This document shows positions 45,983 to 54,054 of a stretch of DNA of 64,000 nucleotides, piece after piece. A program made the position numbers and the translations under genes. The stretch covers positions 1 through 64,000 of the forward strand of contig JALGVJ010000014.1 of the NCBI GenBank assembly GCA_029838195.1, given 5' to 3'. Position 1 is the stretch's first letter, and each line of letters starts with the position of its first letter. Source of the DNA: Promethearchaeota archaeon. Its GTDB lineage: Archaea; Asgardarchaeota; Lokiarchaeia; Sigyniarchaeales; SOKP01. The notes under the pieces were generated by a model that did no database searches, was not told where the DNA came from, and saw only the letters and a list, made by a program, of their open reading frames with translations.

Positions 45983-46465
45983 TCAGTCCGCAATGATTTC
46001 GAACACCATTTTTTCAATGATTGGCTTCTTAGTATAGCGCTTATCATAATACCAGCCGACCAAGTGAGCCTCCTGGTTTTTTTCGGGAATCGGTGGAATT
46101 ATAATTATCATGACACCGTTAGACAGGTATTTTAAGATGCGCTTATCGATGTTATGTAATTTATCATTTCCCGAAGGATGAGAATGCGCTTGCCAGACGA
46201 TGTCAACGCCGAGTTCTTGTTTGAATTTGCGCATGTTATAAATCTTAGATTTCTTGTACCGCATCCAGCTTCGGGGCTTTTGATGCGTCTTGGTTTTTTT
46301 TAAATCGGTATTAATGATAAAGCTATTTACAATGCCGAAATTTTCCTTTCTATCAGCAAAAATCCAGAAATGAACGATATAAGGCAGCTCCTCTGCAGCT
46401 TTATTGGTAATTTCGTCAAAAATCCGCTGCGGAATGAGATATCTAAAATCTTTAGCACTGCTCAT
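45983..46465 (-). CDS. JAMM/JAB1-like metalloprotease-fold protein
   Basis: This 160-residue single-domain protein contains AHSHPSGNDKLHNID. His94, His96 and Asp107 fit the JAMM zinc site (HxHPx6SxxD), but the conserved Ser position is His104. JAMM enzymes remove ubiquitin-like proteins or process sulfur carriers; Asgard archaea are known for ubiquitin-system JAMM proteins. A glutamate needed for catalysis may be among those near 18-26. The Ser-to-His change could alter or abolish activity. It sits alone between tRNA genes. It is cytoplasmic, with an unknown substrate. Confidence 0.68.
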   Translation of the reverse strand: MSSAKDFRYLIPQRIFDEITNKAAEELPYIVHFWIFADRKENFGIVNSFIINTDLKKTKTHQKPRSWMRYKKSKIYNMRKFKQELGVDIVWQAHSHPSGNDKLHNIDKRILKYLSNGVMIIIIPPIPEKNQEAHLVGWYYDKRYTKKPIIEKMVFEIIAD

Positions 46466-46690
46466 TGTTCTATACCTCTATGATAAGCATAAGGGGGGAT
46501 AAAATTTATATTTTATGTTTTTTTCTGCTCTTGAAATCGCTAGCACTCGTCTCATGTATATGACATTCGCTATTCATCTCGTTTCTCTCATGATCTTCCA
46601 TTAGTCATCCCTTAAATCGTAAAAATAATATAGTAATGTAAACTTTTTATTATTGATTGAAAACGAAAAATGTAATCAACTCAAGCCACA

Positions 46691-46797
46691 GCAGACGTAG
46701 CCTAGCTGGTAAGACGCCGGCCTTGAGTGCGCATAGGAGAGACCCATGGAAAGCCGGTGCGCGCAAGCGCTCGGGGGTTCGAATCCCTCCGTCTGCG
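46691..46797 (+). tRNA. tRNA-Ser (anticodon TGA likely) with short intron
   Basis: The acceptor GCAGACG pairs with CGTCTGC (46790-46796, discriminator G). The T arm is GGGGG-TTCGAAT-CCCTC and a long variable arm (GCGC/GCGC) marks class II. The anticodon stem CCGGC/GCCGG encloses 31 bases, so about 24 are intron. With splicing at the canonical 37/38 site (intron 46728-46751) the anticodon is TGA; with a cut at or before loop base 2 it would be GGA. Both are serine. I could not draw a clean bulge-helix-bulge, so the exact junction is uncertain. CCA is not encoded. Confidence 0.8.
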
Positions 46798-46954
46798 TTC
46801 TTTCTCTTGAAATGGACTTGAGTATTTTGCATTATTTTTTTAGAAGATTTGTCTTCCATTTGCGAATGTAGAGTGTGGTTCTTCGTAGAGGAATAAAATT
46901 TTTTAAGTTTTATTAATTAATTAGGATAAGAAAAGTAGATGAGAACAGAAAGGC

Positions 46955-47053
46955 GGGCTATTGGCGCAGGCAGGTAGCGCAGCAGGCTCTTAAGAGTTTT
47001 TAAATCTTGGGGTCACCTGACGGTCGGGGGTTCGAATCCCTCATAGCCCGCCA
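46955..47053 (+). tRNA. tRNA-Lys (anticodon CTT) with 22-base intron, CCA encoded
   Basis: The acceptor GGGCTAT pairs with ATAGCCC (47043-47049), discriminator G, followed by an encoded CCA (47051-47053). The D stem GCGC/GCGC and T arm GGGGG-TTCGAAT-CCCTC are clear. The intron 46993-47014 is at 37/38. The splice motif is good: outer CAGG/CCTG, central CTCT/GGGG (two G-U pairs), bulges TAA and TCA. Splicing gives the loop CTCTTAA with anticodon CTT. G27 faces A43, a mismatch at the end of the anticodon stem. Confidence 0.85.
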
Positions 47054-47423
47054 TTCTTTTTTAAGACATTTCTTATTTTTGGGGTGTTGAAATTTTTTGA
47101 ACTACTAATTTTTTTAGAAGGATCTCATAAGAGAGCTTGTTTTGGACCGAGCCGTGAGGAGAGCCTTGCGGAACAGTAAGGATTTCCTAAAAAAGGCTAA
47201 CAGTACCTTAATTAAACCCATATATTTATGGTAAATCATTTAGGGTTGAGGAGAAAGAGTTTTTTTTTAAGATGGATGAAATAAAAAGAGAAAAAAAGTC
47301 TTTTGCTTTAAAATAAATTTAAATTAATCTTGTTTTTTAATGGTTTTAGATGAGATTCGTGAAGAATTTCATTAGCAGAAATTTGTATTTTTGAAATAAA
47401 TTTCTCCCCACGATTAGGTAAAC
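47054..47423. other. Intergenic region with a small GC-richer patch
   Basis: This 370 bp region lies between tRNA-Lys and the RHH-HisKA-REC gene. Bases about 47140-47175 are GC-richer than the rest and contain CCGA-GCCG-TGAGG, which resembles the kink-turn loop of archaeal guide RNAs, with an ACA a little downstream. This is only suggestive. The remainder is AT-rich promoter-type sequence. Confidence 0.25.
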
Positions 47424-48461
47424 ATGAAAAAGAAAGAACGGGATGGGTCGATGGAGAATGAGTCGAAAGAGGTAAGCAATAATAACATGTTAGGTGGAAG
47501 TACGGATGAGGAAGAATTATTAAAGGCATATTTAGAGAGGAAAGAAAAGCTTCCGCAAGTCATTCAATATGAAAAGGAAACAAGAAATTATGCAATTTGG
47601 GGAGGAAAACTTACAGAAGACTTTAAGAAATGGTTGAAAGGTGAAAAAGTGAATTCGAAGAAAAAAGAGCGCATAAGCTTTTATGTTACAAGGGACATGA
47701 AGAGGAAATGGACGGAATTTGCAAGGGAACAAGGGTTTCGCACCATTTCGAAATTCATTCGCCAAACTATTAACAATTTTATTGAACGTGAGGAAAGCCT
47801 CTCGGGAAGGATGGATGAGACCGCATTAAAAGAGTTCTCTCATGCCTTGAAGCAGCCTCTAACTTCAATTAAGGGATATTCTCAATTATTATTAGAAACG
47901 TATAATGAAGAGCTAAATAATGAGATTAGCAAAACCATATGGAACATTTTTCAGCAGAGCCTTCTCTTGGAAAATACCATCAATTCATTTCTTGATGATA
48001 TGAAAAGCGCAAGAAATCAAATTGACATTCTATTAATAGAAGATGACCTCGCAACCATTCGATTGCTGCGCAGTTATTTTCAGAGCAAGGGAATTAGTTT
48101 AAAAGGAGTGGTTTCAGGCTCTAAAGCTATCGAAGTTTTAAAGCAGACACGACCAAGCGTGATTTTATTAGATATCATCCTTCCAGATTTAAGTGGATAT
48201 GATATTTGTAAGACCATAAAAATGGACAAGCGGTACAAGGATATTCCCGTCTATTATTTAACCGCTATTGCCCGAAACGAGGTCATGAAGCATTTGGAGG
48301 AAACCGGGGCAAACGGGTATATCTTGAAACCATTTGATTTTGCGGATTTTGAAGAAGTTTTAAAATATCTTGAACAACAAAGCCACGATGAGCAAGAGAA
48401 CTCGGGCAATCGGAACAAATTAAATGAGCACGAGGATAAAATGATTGTTAATAAGGAATAA
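47424..48461 (+). CDS. RHH-HisKA-REC regulator, copy 1
   Basis: This 345-residue soluble protein has three recognisable parts. Residues 81-121 (ERISFYVTRDMKRKWTEFA then TISKFIRQTINNFIE) look like a ribbon-helix-helix DNA-binding domain. Residues 131-192 form a HisKA-like helical hairpin with His140 in FSHALKQPLTSIKGYSQ. Residues 201-315 are a receiver domain with Asp207/Asp208, phospho-acceptor Asp250, Thr280 and Lys302. There is no HATPase domain, so it cannot autophosphorylate. It probably receives phosphate and controls transcription. The start could also be the ATG at 47451. A paralogue of identical layout faces it at 48498-49475. Confidence 0.82.
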   Translation: MKKKERDGSMENESKEVSNNNMLGGSTDEEELLKAYLERKEKLPQVIQYEKETRNYAIWGGKLTEDFKKWLKGEKVNSKKKERISFYVTRDMKRKWTEFAREQGFRTISKFIRQTINNFIEREESLSGRMDETALKEFSHALKQPLTSIKGYSQLLLETYNEELNNEISKTIWNIFQQSLLLENTINSFLDDMKSARNQIDILLIEDDLATIRLLRSYFQSKGISLKGVVSGSKAIEVLKQTRPSVILLDIILPDLSGYDICKTIKMDKRYKDIPVYYLTAIARNEVMKHLEETGANGYILKPFDFADFEEVLKYLEQQSHDEQENSGNRNKLNEHEDKMIVNKE

Positions 48462-48497
48462 TCATGAGAATGATATAATATTTGAAAGGATCCCCTT

Positions 48498-49475
48498 TCA
48501 TTCATCTTGCTGGTTATTTCTTTCGGATTCTTTCGATAGTTTCTTCTTTTCACTCAGATAGTTTAATATCATTTCAAAATCAGCGAAGTCAAAGGGTTTT
48601 AGAATGAGGCCATCGGCCATGCTCTCTTTAATGTTTTTTTCCACCTCAGAACGAGGGATGGCAGTCAATAGATAAACGGGAATATCTTTTAATTCTCGAT
48701 CCATTTTTATCATTTTGGAAAGGTCGTAGCCGCTTAAATCGGGTAAAATGATATCCAGAAGAATTACTTTAGGGTGGCTAATTTTTAACTCTTCTATTGC
48801 TTTAGTCCCGCTAATCACGCCCTTGCAAGAAAAACCCTTGCTTTCAAAATAACTGGTCAGCAAGCGAATCGTGCTGAGGTCGTCCTCAATGAGAAGAATG
48901 TCGGTTCCTTCCGATTCCGTACTAATCTTGTCGAGGATGTTCACGATTTTGTTTTCCAACATGATGGAAGAATCAAATATATTTTGAATGGCATTTCGGA
49001 TATCTTCATTTAAGATTTTATCTTCCGTTTCCAAGAGGAATTGGCTGTAGCCTTTAATGGACGTAAGGGGTTCTTTAAGGGTATGGGAGATAGATTTCAT
49101 GGCCTCTTTATCTAATTTAAATTTTGCTCCTCGGATGGTTCTAGATTTCTCATCAATGAAATGATTCACGGCTTCTCGAATGAATTTTGAAATGGTAGAA
49201 TATCCACATTCCCTTGCAAATTCCGTCCATTTCCTCTTCATGTCCCTTGTAACATATAAACTAATGCGCTCTTTTTCATTCTCGGGTTTTTTTTTGCCTT
49301 TTAACCATTTCTTAAAGTCATTAGTTATTTCCCCTTTCCAAATGGCGTATTTACCCGTTTCTTTTTCATACTGGATCATTTCAAGGGTTTTTTTTAGTTT
49401 CTTGCTGGTATTTATTTTAGAATTCTCGTTTATCTTAGAATGTTCAATATCATTCAAGTTATTAGAATTGGTCAT
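48498..49475 (-). CDS. RHH-HisKA-REC regulator, copy 2
   Basis: This 325-residue paralogue of copy 1 is convergent with it (36 bp apart). It has the same parts: RHH-like 69-108 (ERISLYVTRDMKRKWTEFA), HisKA-like helices with His131 in ISHTLKEPLTSIKGYSQ, and a receiver domain with Asp198/Asp199, Asp241, Thr271 and Lys293. The N-terminal segment LEMIQYEKETGKYAIWKGE is also shared with copy 1 and may be an extra small domain. No kinase ATPase domain is present. Tandem 11 bp repeats 44-70 bp upstream of its start may be its operator. It is cytoplasmic. Confidence 0.82.
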   Translation of the reverse strand: MTNSNNLNDIEHSKINENSKINTSKKLKKTLEMIQYEKETGKYAIWKGEITNDFKKWLKGKKKPENEKERISLYVTRDMKRKWTEFARECGYSTISKFIREAVNHFIDEKSRTIRGAKFKLDKEAMKSISHTLKEPLTSIKGYSQFLLETEDKILNEDIRNAIQNIFDSSIMLENKIVNILDKISTESEGTDILLIEDDLSTIRLLTSYFESKGFSCKGVISGTKAIEELKISHPKVILLDIILPDLSGYDLSKMIKMDRELKDIPVYLLTAIPRSEVEKNIKESMADGLILKPFDFADFEMILNYLSEKKKLSKESERNNQQDE

Positions 49476-50537
49476 TACATATAATTTTGCATAATTTTGT
49501 ATATTTTTTGATACTCAATGGTAAAAAATTGGTAAAAAATTGGTATAGACCTCTTTTTTTTACAATATTCTTATTAATTTTTTATCCGTTTTATTTTTTT
49601 ATGTTAAACCATTAACCTGAAAGAACCACTTTAGTATCGTTGATTAAAATAATAATTTTAAAAATGGGTGAGATTCGTGGATAAAGTTTTAATTTATAAT
49701 TTTTTTATTGGTTTTTACTCATTGGAAATTTTTTATTTTTTTTTTGATTATTACCATTTTTTTTATCAATTCACTATTTTTTTTTGAAATTATTATCATT
49801 AGTTAAAAAGATTATTGACCCACTTCTTTTGAGGGCAAATTATTATAATGAAAAAAAGGTGGATAATTTATTATAACTTAAAAGAGTTCCACGAATATAA
49901 TCAAGAGAAAAAAATAAATCCATACATGTTAATTCCTTTTTTTCAATTCATTCATTAATTCAATTATAATCCAAGAAATCCAAATCTCTATTTGCGTTAG
50001 AATTCTAAAACTTTTTCTAATCATGAAGATATTATTTTTAATACGCTTGGTGTAAAACTAGTTTGTTTTTGCATATAAAGATAATTCTATGTGTAACCCT
50101 AAAGGTTTTTTACCCCATTGAAGAATGGTTTGTGCAAAAAATTATACATCAGACTTTCAAGTTTTTTGTCAAATGAATATAAGCGATTATAATCTGGAAA
50201 ATATGAATCTTCAGTTTCTATCAGGAATAGTTAATTTTTCATTTTTAAAGCATTGAAAATTATTACAAAAAAGGGTAAAAATGTTTTGTTTCATTTGAAG
50301 AACTATTTTTTATCTAGTAAAAAGTGAGAAAATATTATATCGAATTTTTTCAAATCGAGTTTGTGACTTTTTGCTTCAGAATGAGGAGACACTGTGTAAG
50401 AATTGTAATTTCGTTCCGACAATAACATTTAAATATGATAATTGGATCATAAGATCATAAGAATATGTGTAAAAAATTGGATCATTTTTAAAAAATGATC
50501 CATTTCTAATTAAAAAGTATTATCTAATAACAGGGGT
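49476..50537. other. About 1 kb AT-rich non-coding region
   Basis: This 1,062 bp gap between divergent regulator copy 2 and TFB has no supported frame longer than about 60 codons on either strand. It is very AT-rich, with T-tracts near 49735-49795. Apart from the tandem repeat at 49519-49545 I see no clear element. It is unusually long for this gene-dense window and could hold regulatory DNA, an RNA or a lost gene. Confidence 0.35.
49519..49545. repeat. Tandem 11 bp direct repeat upstream of RHH-HisKA-REC copy 2
   Basis: Two exact copies of TGGTAAAAAAT (49519-49529 and 49530-49540) and a partial third (TGGTA, 49541-49545) lie head to tail just upstream of the copy 2 start codon. RHH proteins commonly bind such direct repeats and repress their own genes, so this is a candidate autoregulatory operator. 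Confidence 0.5.
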
Positions 50538-51431
50538 GTGCAAAAATTGGTCGTTGAAATTGATAATTCAATAAATCGTTGTCCTGAATGTTTCGGACAT
50601 GCCATGACAATTCCTGAGAGAGGAGAAACAGTCTGCAAGCAGTGTGGATTAGTAATCACGGAGCGTGAGGTGGATATTCATCATAGCGGCATTAGAGCAT
50701 ATACCAAACAAGATAAGGAGAAAAAAGAGCGAAATGGCAGTCCGATATCCATTTTAATGCCTGATATCGGTTTGAGCACAATTATTGACCGAACAAACAT
50801 TAAAAATCCAGATTTACGACGGGCTGCTAAATGGAACACTCATCTCAATTGGGAAAAGAGAAACATGCTAATTGCAATCACAGAATTAAAGCGAATAGGA
50901 GGAAACTTAAATTTTCCGGACCACGTGAAAAAAGCTGCTGTCCGGCTATACAAAGAAGTATTTAAAAGAAATTTACTGCGAGGAAGATCGATTAATGGAA
51001 TGATCGCTGCTTGTGCTTACTACGTGTGCAAAAATGAAAAAGTTCCCATTACCTTACAAGAAATTTTAGATGAATCTTCCATAAGCGAAAATATTGTAAA
51101 AAGATGTTATAAAATATTGGTGAGTGAATTAAAATTGAAAACATCACATATAGATCCTGTATCTCTCATCCCTAGATATTGTGCGGATTTAAAATTAGAC
51201 ATCCATATAGAAAAAGAAGCTATTAGAATTCTCAAGAATTTCATAAAAAGGGCCCCCATTTCCGGAAAAGATCCTAAAGGGCTCTGTGCAGGCGCCATTT
51301 ATTTGGTAGCTAAATTAAATAACAAAAAGATCTCTCAAAAGGATATTGCGCAAGTCATTGGGGTGACGGAGGTCACTCTCCGAAGCAGGTACAAAGAGCT
51401 GCTGAAATGCATCAGTTATCATATTAATTAA
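50538..51431 (+). CDS. tfb: Transcription initiation factor TFB (TFIIB)
   Basis: This 297-residue factor recruits RNA polymerase to TBP-bound promoters. The zinc ribbon is CPECFGHAMTIPERGETVCKQC with four cysteines (quoted in parts: CPEC near 15-18, CKQC near 34-37). A B-reader/linker follows and two cyclin repeats occupy about 100-297, with RSINGMIAACAYYVCK and DPKGLCAGAIYLVAKLNN as repeat cores. The start is a GTG at 50538; no ATG fits. The 9-residue insert between the zinc pairs is longer than usual, and the linker differs from standard TFBs, so this may be an alternative TFB paralogue. The 3' end is partly duplicated downstream. Confidence 0.88.
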   Translation: MQKLVVEIDNSINRCPECFGHAMTIPERGETVCKQCGLVITEREVDIHHSGIRAYTKQDKEKKERNGSPISILMPDIGLSTIIDRTNIKNPDLRRAAKWNTHLNWEKRNMLIAITELKRIGGNLNFPDHVKKAAVRLYKEVFKRNLLRGRSINGMIAACAYYVCKNEKVPITLQEILDESSISENIVKRCYKILVSELKLKTSHIDPVSLIPRYCADLKLDIHIEKEAIRILKNFIKRAPISGKDPKGLCAGAIYLVAKLNNKKISQKDIAQVIGVTEVTLRSRYKELLKCISYHIN

Positions 51432-51447
51432 ATTATTTCTCTTTTTT
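51402..51447 (+). repeat. Direct repeat, copy A: TFB gene 3' end
   Basis: About 46 bp covering the last TFB codons and stop is nearly repeated at 51680-51726. The shared core ATTAATTAAATT and the preceding GTTATCAT stretch are identical; a few substitutions occur in the codons. Confidence 0.6.
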
Positions 51448-51839
51448 TGCGAAGTAGATTTAGCTTTTCCAATTTTTTTCAAATTCTTTCGAAAATTTTT
51501 CCAGAATTCAAGAATTCCAAAATTACAAAATTTCTTAACCGTCATTCATACCTCCAAGAATGACCAAGTTGTTAAGTAAATTAGATTTGAAATAACACAA
51601 GAATTCTGGGCTTTTTAAAATTATAAACAAATACTTTACTTGAAGGAAAATAATTTGAAAAAAATCCATTTGAGAAATGTTGAAATGTATTAGTTATCAT
51701 ATTAATTAAATTTTTTATCTCTTTTTCTTGAAAACGAGTTGTTTAGGTATTTTAAACTAGTTTTGCGAAGGGAATGATTTCCTTATAGAATGAAAGAGAT
51801 GATTTTATAAGAGAATTTATTTAAATTATTTAAGATATT
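51432..51839. other. Intergenic region between TFB and uL2 genes
   Basis: This 408 bp AT-rich interval lies between convergent tfb and rpl2. It contains the duplicated TFB 3' end and T-rich tracts that could end both transcripts. No supported gene is present. Confidence 0.3.
51680..51726 (+). repeat. Direct repeat, copy B: duplicated TFB 3' end in non-coding DNA
   Basis: This diverged copy of 51402-51447 lies in the gap after TFB. It keeps the TAG-TTATCAT core and the TTAATTAAATT region. It may be a relic of a second tfb gene or of a local duplication. Confidence 0.6.
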
Positions 51840-52565
51840 TTATTTACGATATCCTGTCCTACGTGCGGCTATTTGGCCTACTTTGCGGCCAGGAGGTGCA
51901 TTTCTTGAAATAGTGGTTGGTTTATGTGGAGATTGTTTAGCTCCCCCGCCAAAAGGATGTGAACATGCATTCATGGCGACGCCTCGCACGATGGGCCATT
52001 TTTTAGCTTTCGATCGCAAGTAATGAAATTTATTTCCAGCTTTTAAAAAGGGTTTGTCTGTCCGTCCCCCACCAGCAACCACACCAATGGTACAGAGGCA
52101 ATCTTCATGGAACCATCGGGTTTTTTTCGAGCGGAACAAGACATTAACTTTATTCCCAATTTTATCCTTTATAATTGCTCCAACTCCAGAAGCTCTTGCG
52201 AATTTTCCCCCATCTTGTGGGAAGCTTTCGATATTACATATTACGGTGCCAAGAGGCACGTTTTTGAGGGGTAATATATTCCCAACTTGAATTTTTTCAT
52301 TTTCCCGCTTGGATTGAATGAACTCATTGCCGACGAAGATGCCTTCTGGTGGAAGGTATAAGGATCGTACTCCATCTTCATATTGAATTTCAGCCACGGG
52401 AGCTCCACGTCCAGGGGAATGAATTAAGTCAATGACTTTAAACTTATAGAAGTTTATATCCGGGGTGAAGGAGCGATATTTCACGCGTCCCACGTGGCGA
52501 TGGCTAGGGCTGCGAGCCCACAAGTTTCCTCGGCCTTTTCTTTGTGCTAAGATACGTTTTCCCAT
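51840..52565 (-). CDS. rpl2: Ribosomal protein uL2
   Basis: This 241-residue protein starts at the ATG encoding MGKRILAQRKGRGNLW; a GTG three codons earlier is less likely. It has the standard archaeal uL2 blocks HSPGRGAPVAEI, FARASGVGA, GVVAGGGRTDKP and WPIVRGVAMNACSHPFGGG. The last contains the conserved His region near the peptidyl transferase centre. It normally lies in the S10 cluster with uL23 and uS19; here it stands alone between tfb and gatD. Assignment is secure. Confidence 0.95.
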   Translation of the reverse strand: MGKRILAQRKGRGNLWARSPSHRHVGRVKYRSFTPDINFYKFKVIDLIHSPGRGAPVAEIQYEDGVRSLYLPPEGIFVGNEFIQSKRENEKIQVGNILPLKNVPLGTVICNIESFPQDGGKFARASGVGAIIKDKIGNKVNVLFRSKKTRWFHEDCLCTIGVVAGGGRTDKPFLKAGNKFHYLRSKAKKWPIVRGVAMNACSHPFGGGAKQSPHKPTTISRNAPPGRKVGQIAARRTGYRK

Positions 52566-52695
52566 GGTATTCACTTAAGTATTAATATTTAATTTAATTA
52601 AGGAATCTATAAAATTTTTTCCATGCGAAAAGAATCGGTTATTTTAAGATAATGGAACGAGAAAGGAGGATAATGAGAGAAAAATGGGTTCATGA

Positions 52696-54054
52696 TTAAA
52701 ATAATTTTTTCGAGAGGAGGGAATCGATATCATAATTATAAGCGATGGGGATTTCTCGATCTAAGATTTCTCCAGCAATGTTTTGCAGTAATAAGGTCTT
52801 GATTTCGTCAGGATCGGAAGTTTGACCAAGTACCCATCCTAATTTAACGTAAGCTACTTCCAAGAGCATGTTTTTTCCGGGAATGACCCCCAAGTTTTGT
52901 AGTTCTCTTCCCGTGGAATAGACATTCATGCCAACAAAGCCATGTAATGTTTGGGTGGTCATGAGAACGGTAATTCCTTCTTCAACTGCTCTTTTGATGG
53001 CGTCATAAGTATAATTACCGACGTGGCCCAATCCAGTTCCCGCAATCACGATTCCTTTATACCCGTTATCCGTGAAGTAATCTATTAATTCACCTTTCAT
53101 GCCGGGATAAGAATAGATTAGGGCGATTTTTTCTTCGAACTTGGTATTAGCAACAGTTTTAAGGTTCTTGTTCTTAGTTTTAATTTTTTTGAACCATTTT
53201 ATCATTCCATTTTGTACCATGCCTAGGGGGATGTCATTAATAGTTCGAAAGGCGTGTCGGGCGGAAGAGTGCATTTTTCTCACGAGCGTGCCTTTATGAA
53301 TCAACCCATATTCATGAGAGGTGGAGCCCAGCATTACAACGACGACTTCTACGAGATTTGAAGTTGCTACTGTGGCGGCGTTAATCAAATTCATCGCAGC
53401 ATCCGAGGAAGGACGATCAGAACTCCTTTGGCTTCCAACAAGAACTACGGGAATGGATAAATCATGCAGCATAAAAGCTAGAGCTGCTGCCGTGTAGCTC
53501 ATGGTATCAGTTCCGTGGCCAATGATGATCCCATCAATTCCCGAGTTGGCGGCTTTTTCAATTTTTTTGGCTAAAGTTTGCCAATATTCCGGTTTCATGT
53601 TTTCGGAAAGTATTTCAAAAACAATTTCCGTGTCAAGATTACAAATTTCAGCTAGTTCGGGCACGGCGCTGTATAATTCACTTGGCGTGAACGAAGGGAT
53701 GACAGCACCGGTGGTATAATCTAAGCGGGAGGCTACTGTTCCCCCCGTTCCAAATAATTTTACATGAGGCAAGTGTTCATTCAATGGAAATTCTTTTTCG
53801 GGAATCTTGTAAATAGCTTTTTTTTTACCAATTTTTTTTATTTCTTTAATTTTGGAGACATGGATGCCAATGTTATAATTATTTTCTAATTTAATTTCCA
53901 CGAAATCCGGGTGTGAATATTCATTTCTCGGTAATAATATACCATCGTAGATTGAGGTATCGGTTTTTATTTGAAGGATGTCCCAAATTTCCAACTCATG
54001 ATCTTGAAGGAACTTTTTAGTTTTCCCCTTGTATCCTTTTAATTCTTCGGTCAT
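52696..54054 (-). CDS. gatD: Glutamyl-tRNA(Gln) amidotransferase subunit D
   Basis: This 452-residue glutaminase subunit of the archaeal GatDE complex has an N-terminal SH3-like domain (about 15-90) and an asparaginase-type domain. Active-site motifs are GTGGTVASRLDY near residue 102 and GHGTDTMSYT near 178. It supplies ammonia from glutamine so that GatE can convert Glu-tRNA(Gln) to Gln-tRNA(Gln). Its start codon directly follows the gatE stop (54055/54054), so the two are coupled. Assignment is secure. Confidence 0.95.
   Translation of the reverse strand: MTEELKGYKGKTKKFLQDHELEIWDILQIKTDTSIYDGILLPRNEYSHPDFVEIKLENNYNIGIHVSKIKEIKKIGKKKAIYKIPEKEFPLNEHLPHVKLFGTGGTVASRLDYTTGAVIPSFTPSELYSAVPELAEICNLDTEIVFEILSENMKPEYWQTLAKKIEKAANSGIDGIIIGHGTDTMSYTAAALAFMLHDLSIPVVLVGSQRSSDRPSSDAAMNLINAATVATSNLVEVVVVMLGSTSHEYGLIHKGTLVRKMHSSARHAFRTINDIPLGMVQNGMIKWFKKIKTKNKNLKTVANTKFEEKIALIYSYPGMKGELIDYFTDNGYKGIVIAGTGLGHVGNYTYDAIKRAVEEGITVLMTTQTLHGFVGMNVYSTGRELQNLGVIPGKNMLLEVAYVKLGWVLGQTSDPDEIKTLLLQNIAGEILDREIPIAYNYDIDSLLSKKLF

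Noticed and set aside
46650..46859. 69-codon minus-strand frame over tRNA-Ser
   Set aside because: It is the shadow of the tRNA gene and includes its complement.
47424..49475. Reading the two regulators as full histidine kinases
   Set aside because: A HisKA-like hairpin is present, but no N, G1 or G2 boxes of the ATPase domain exist in either protein.
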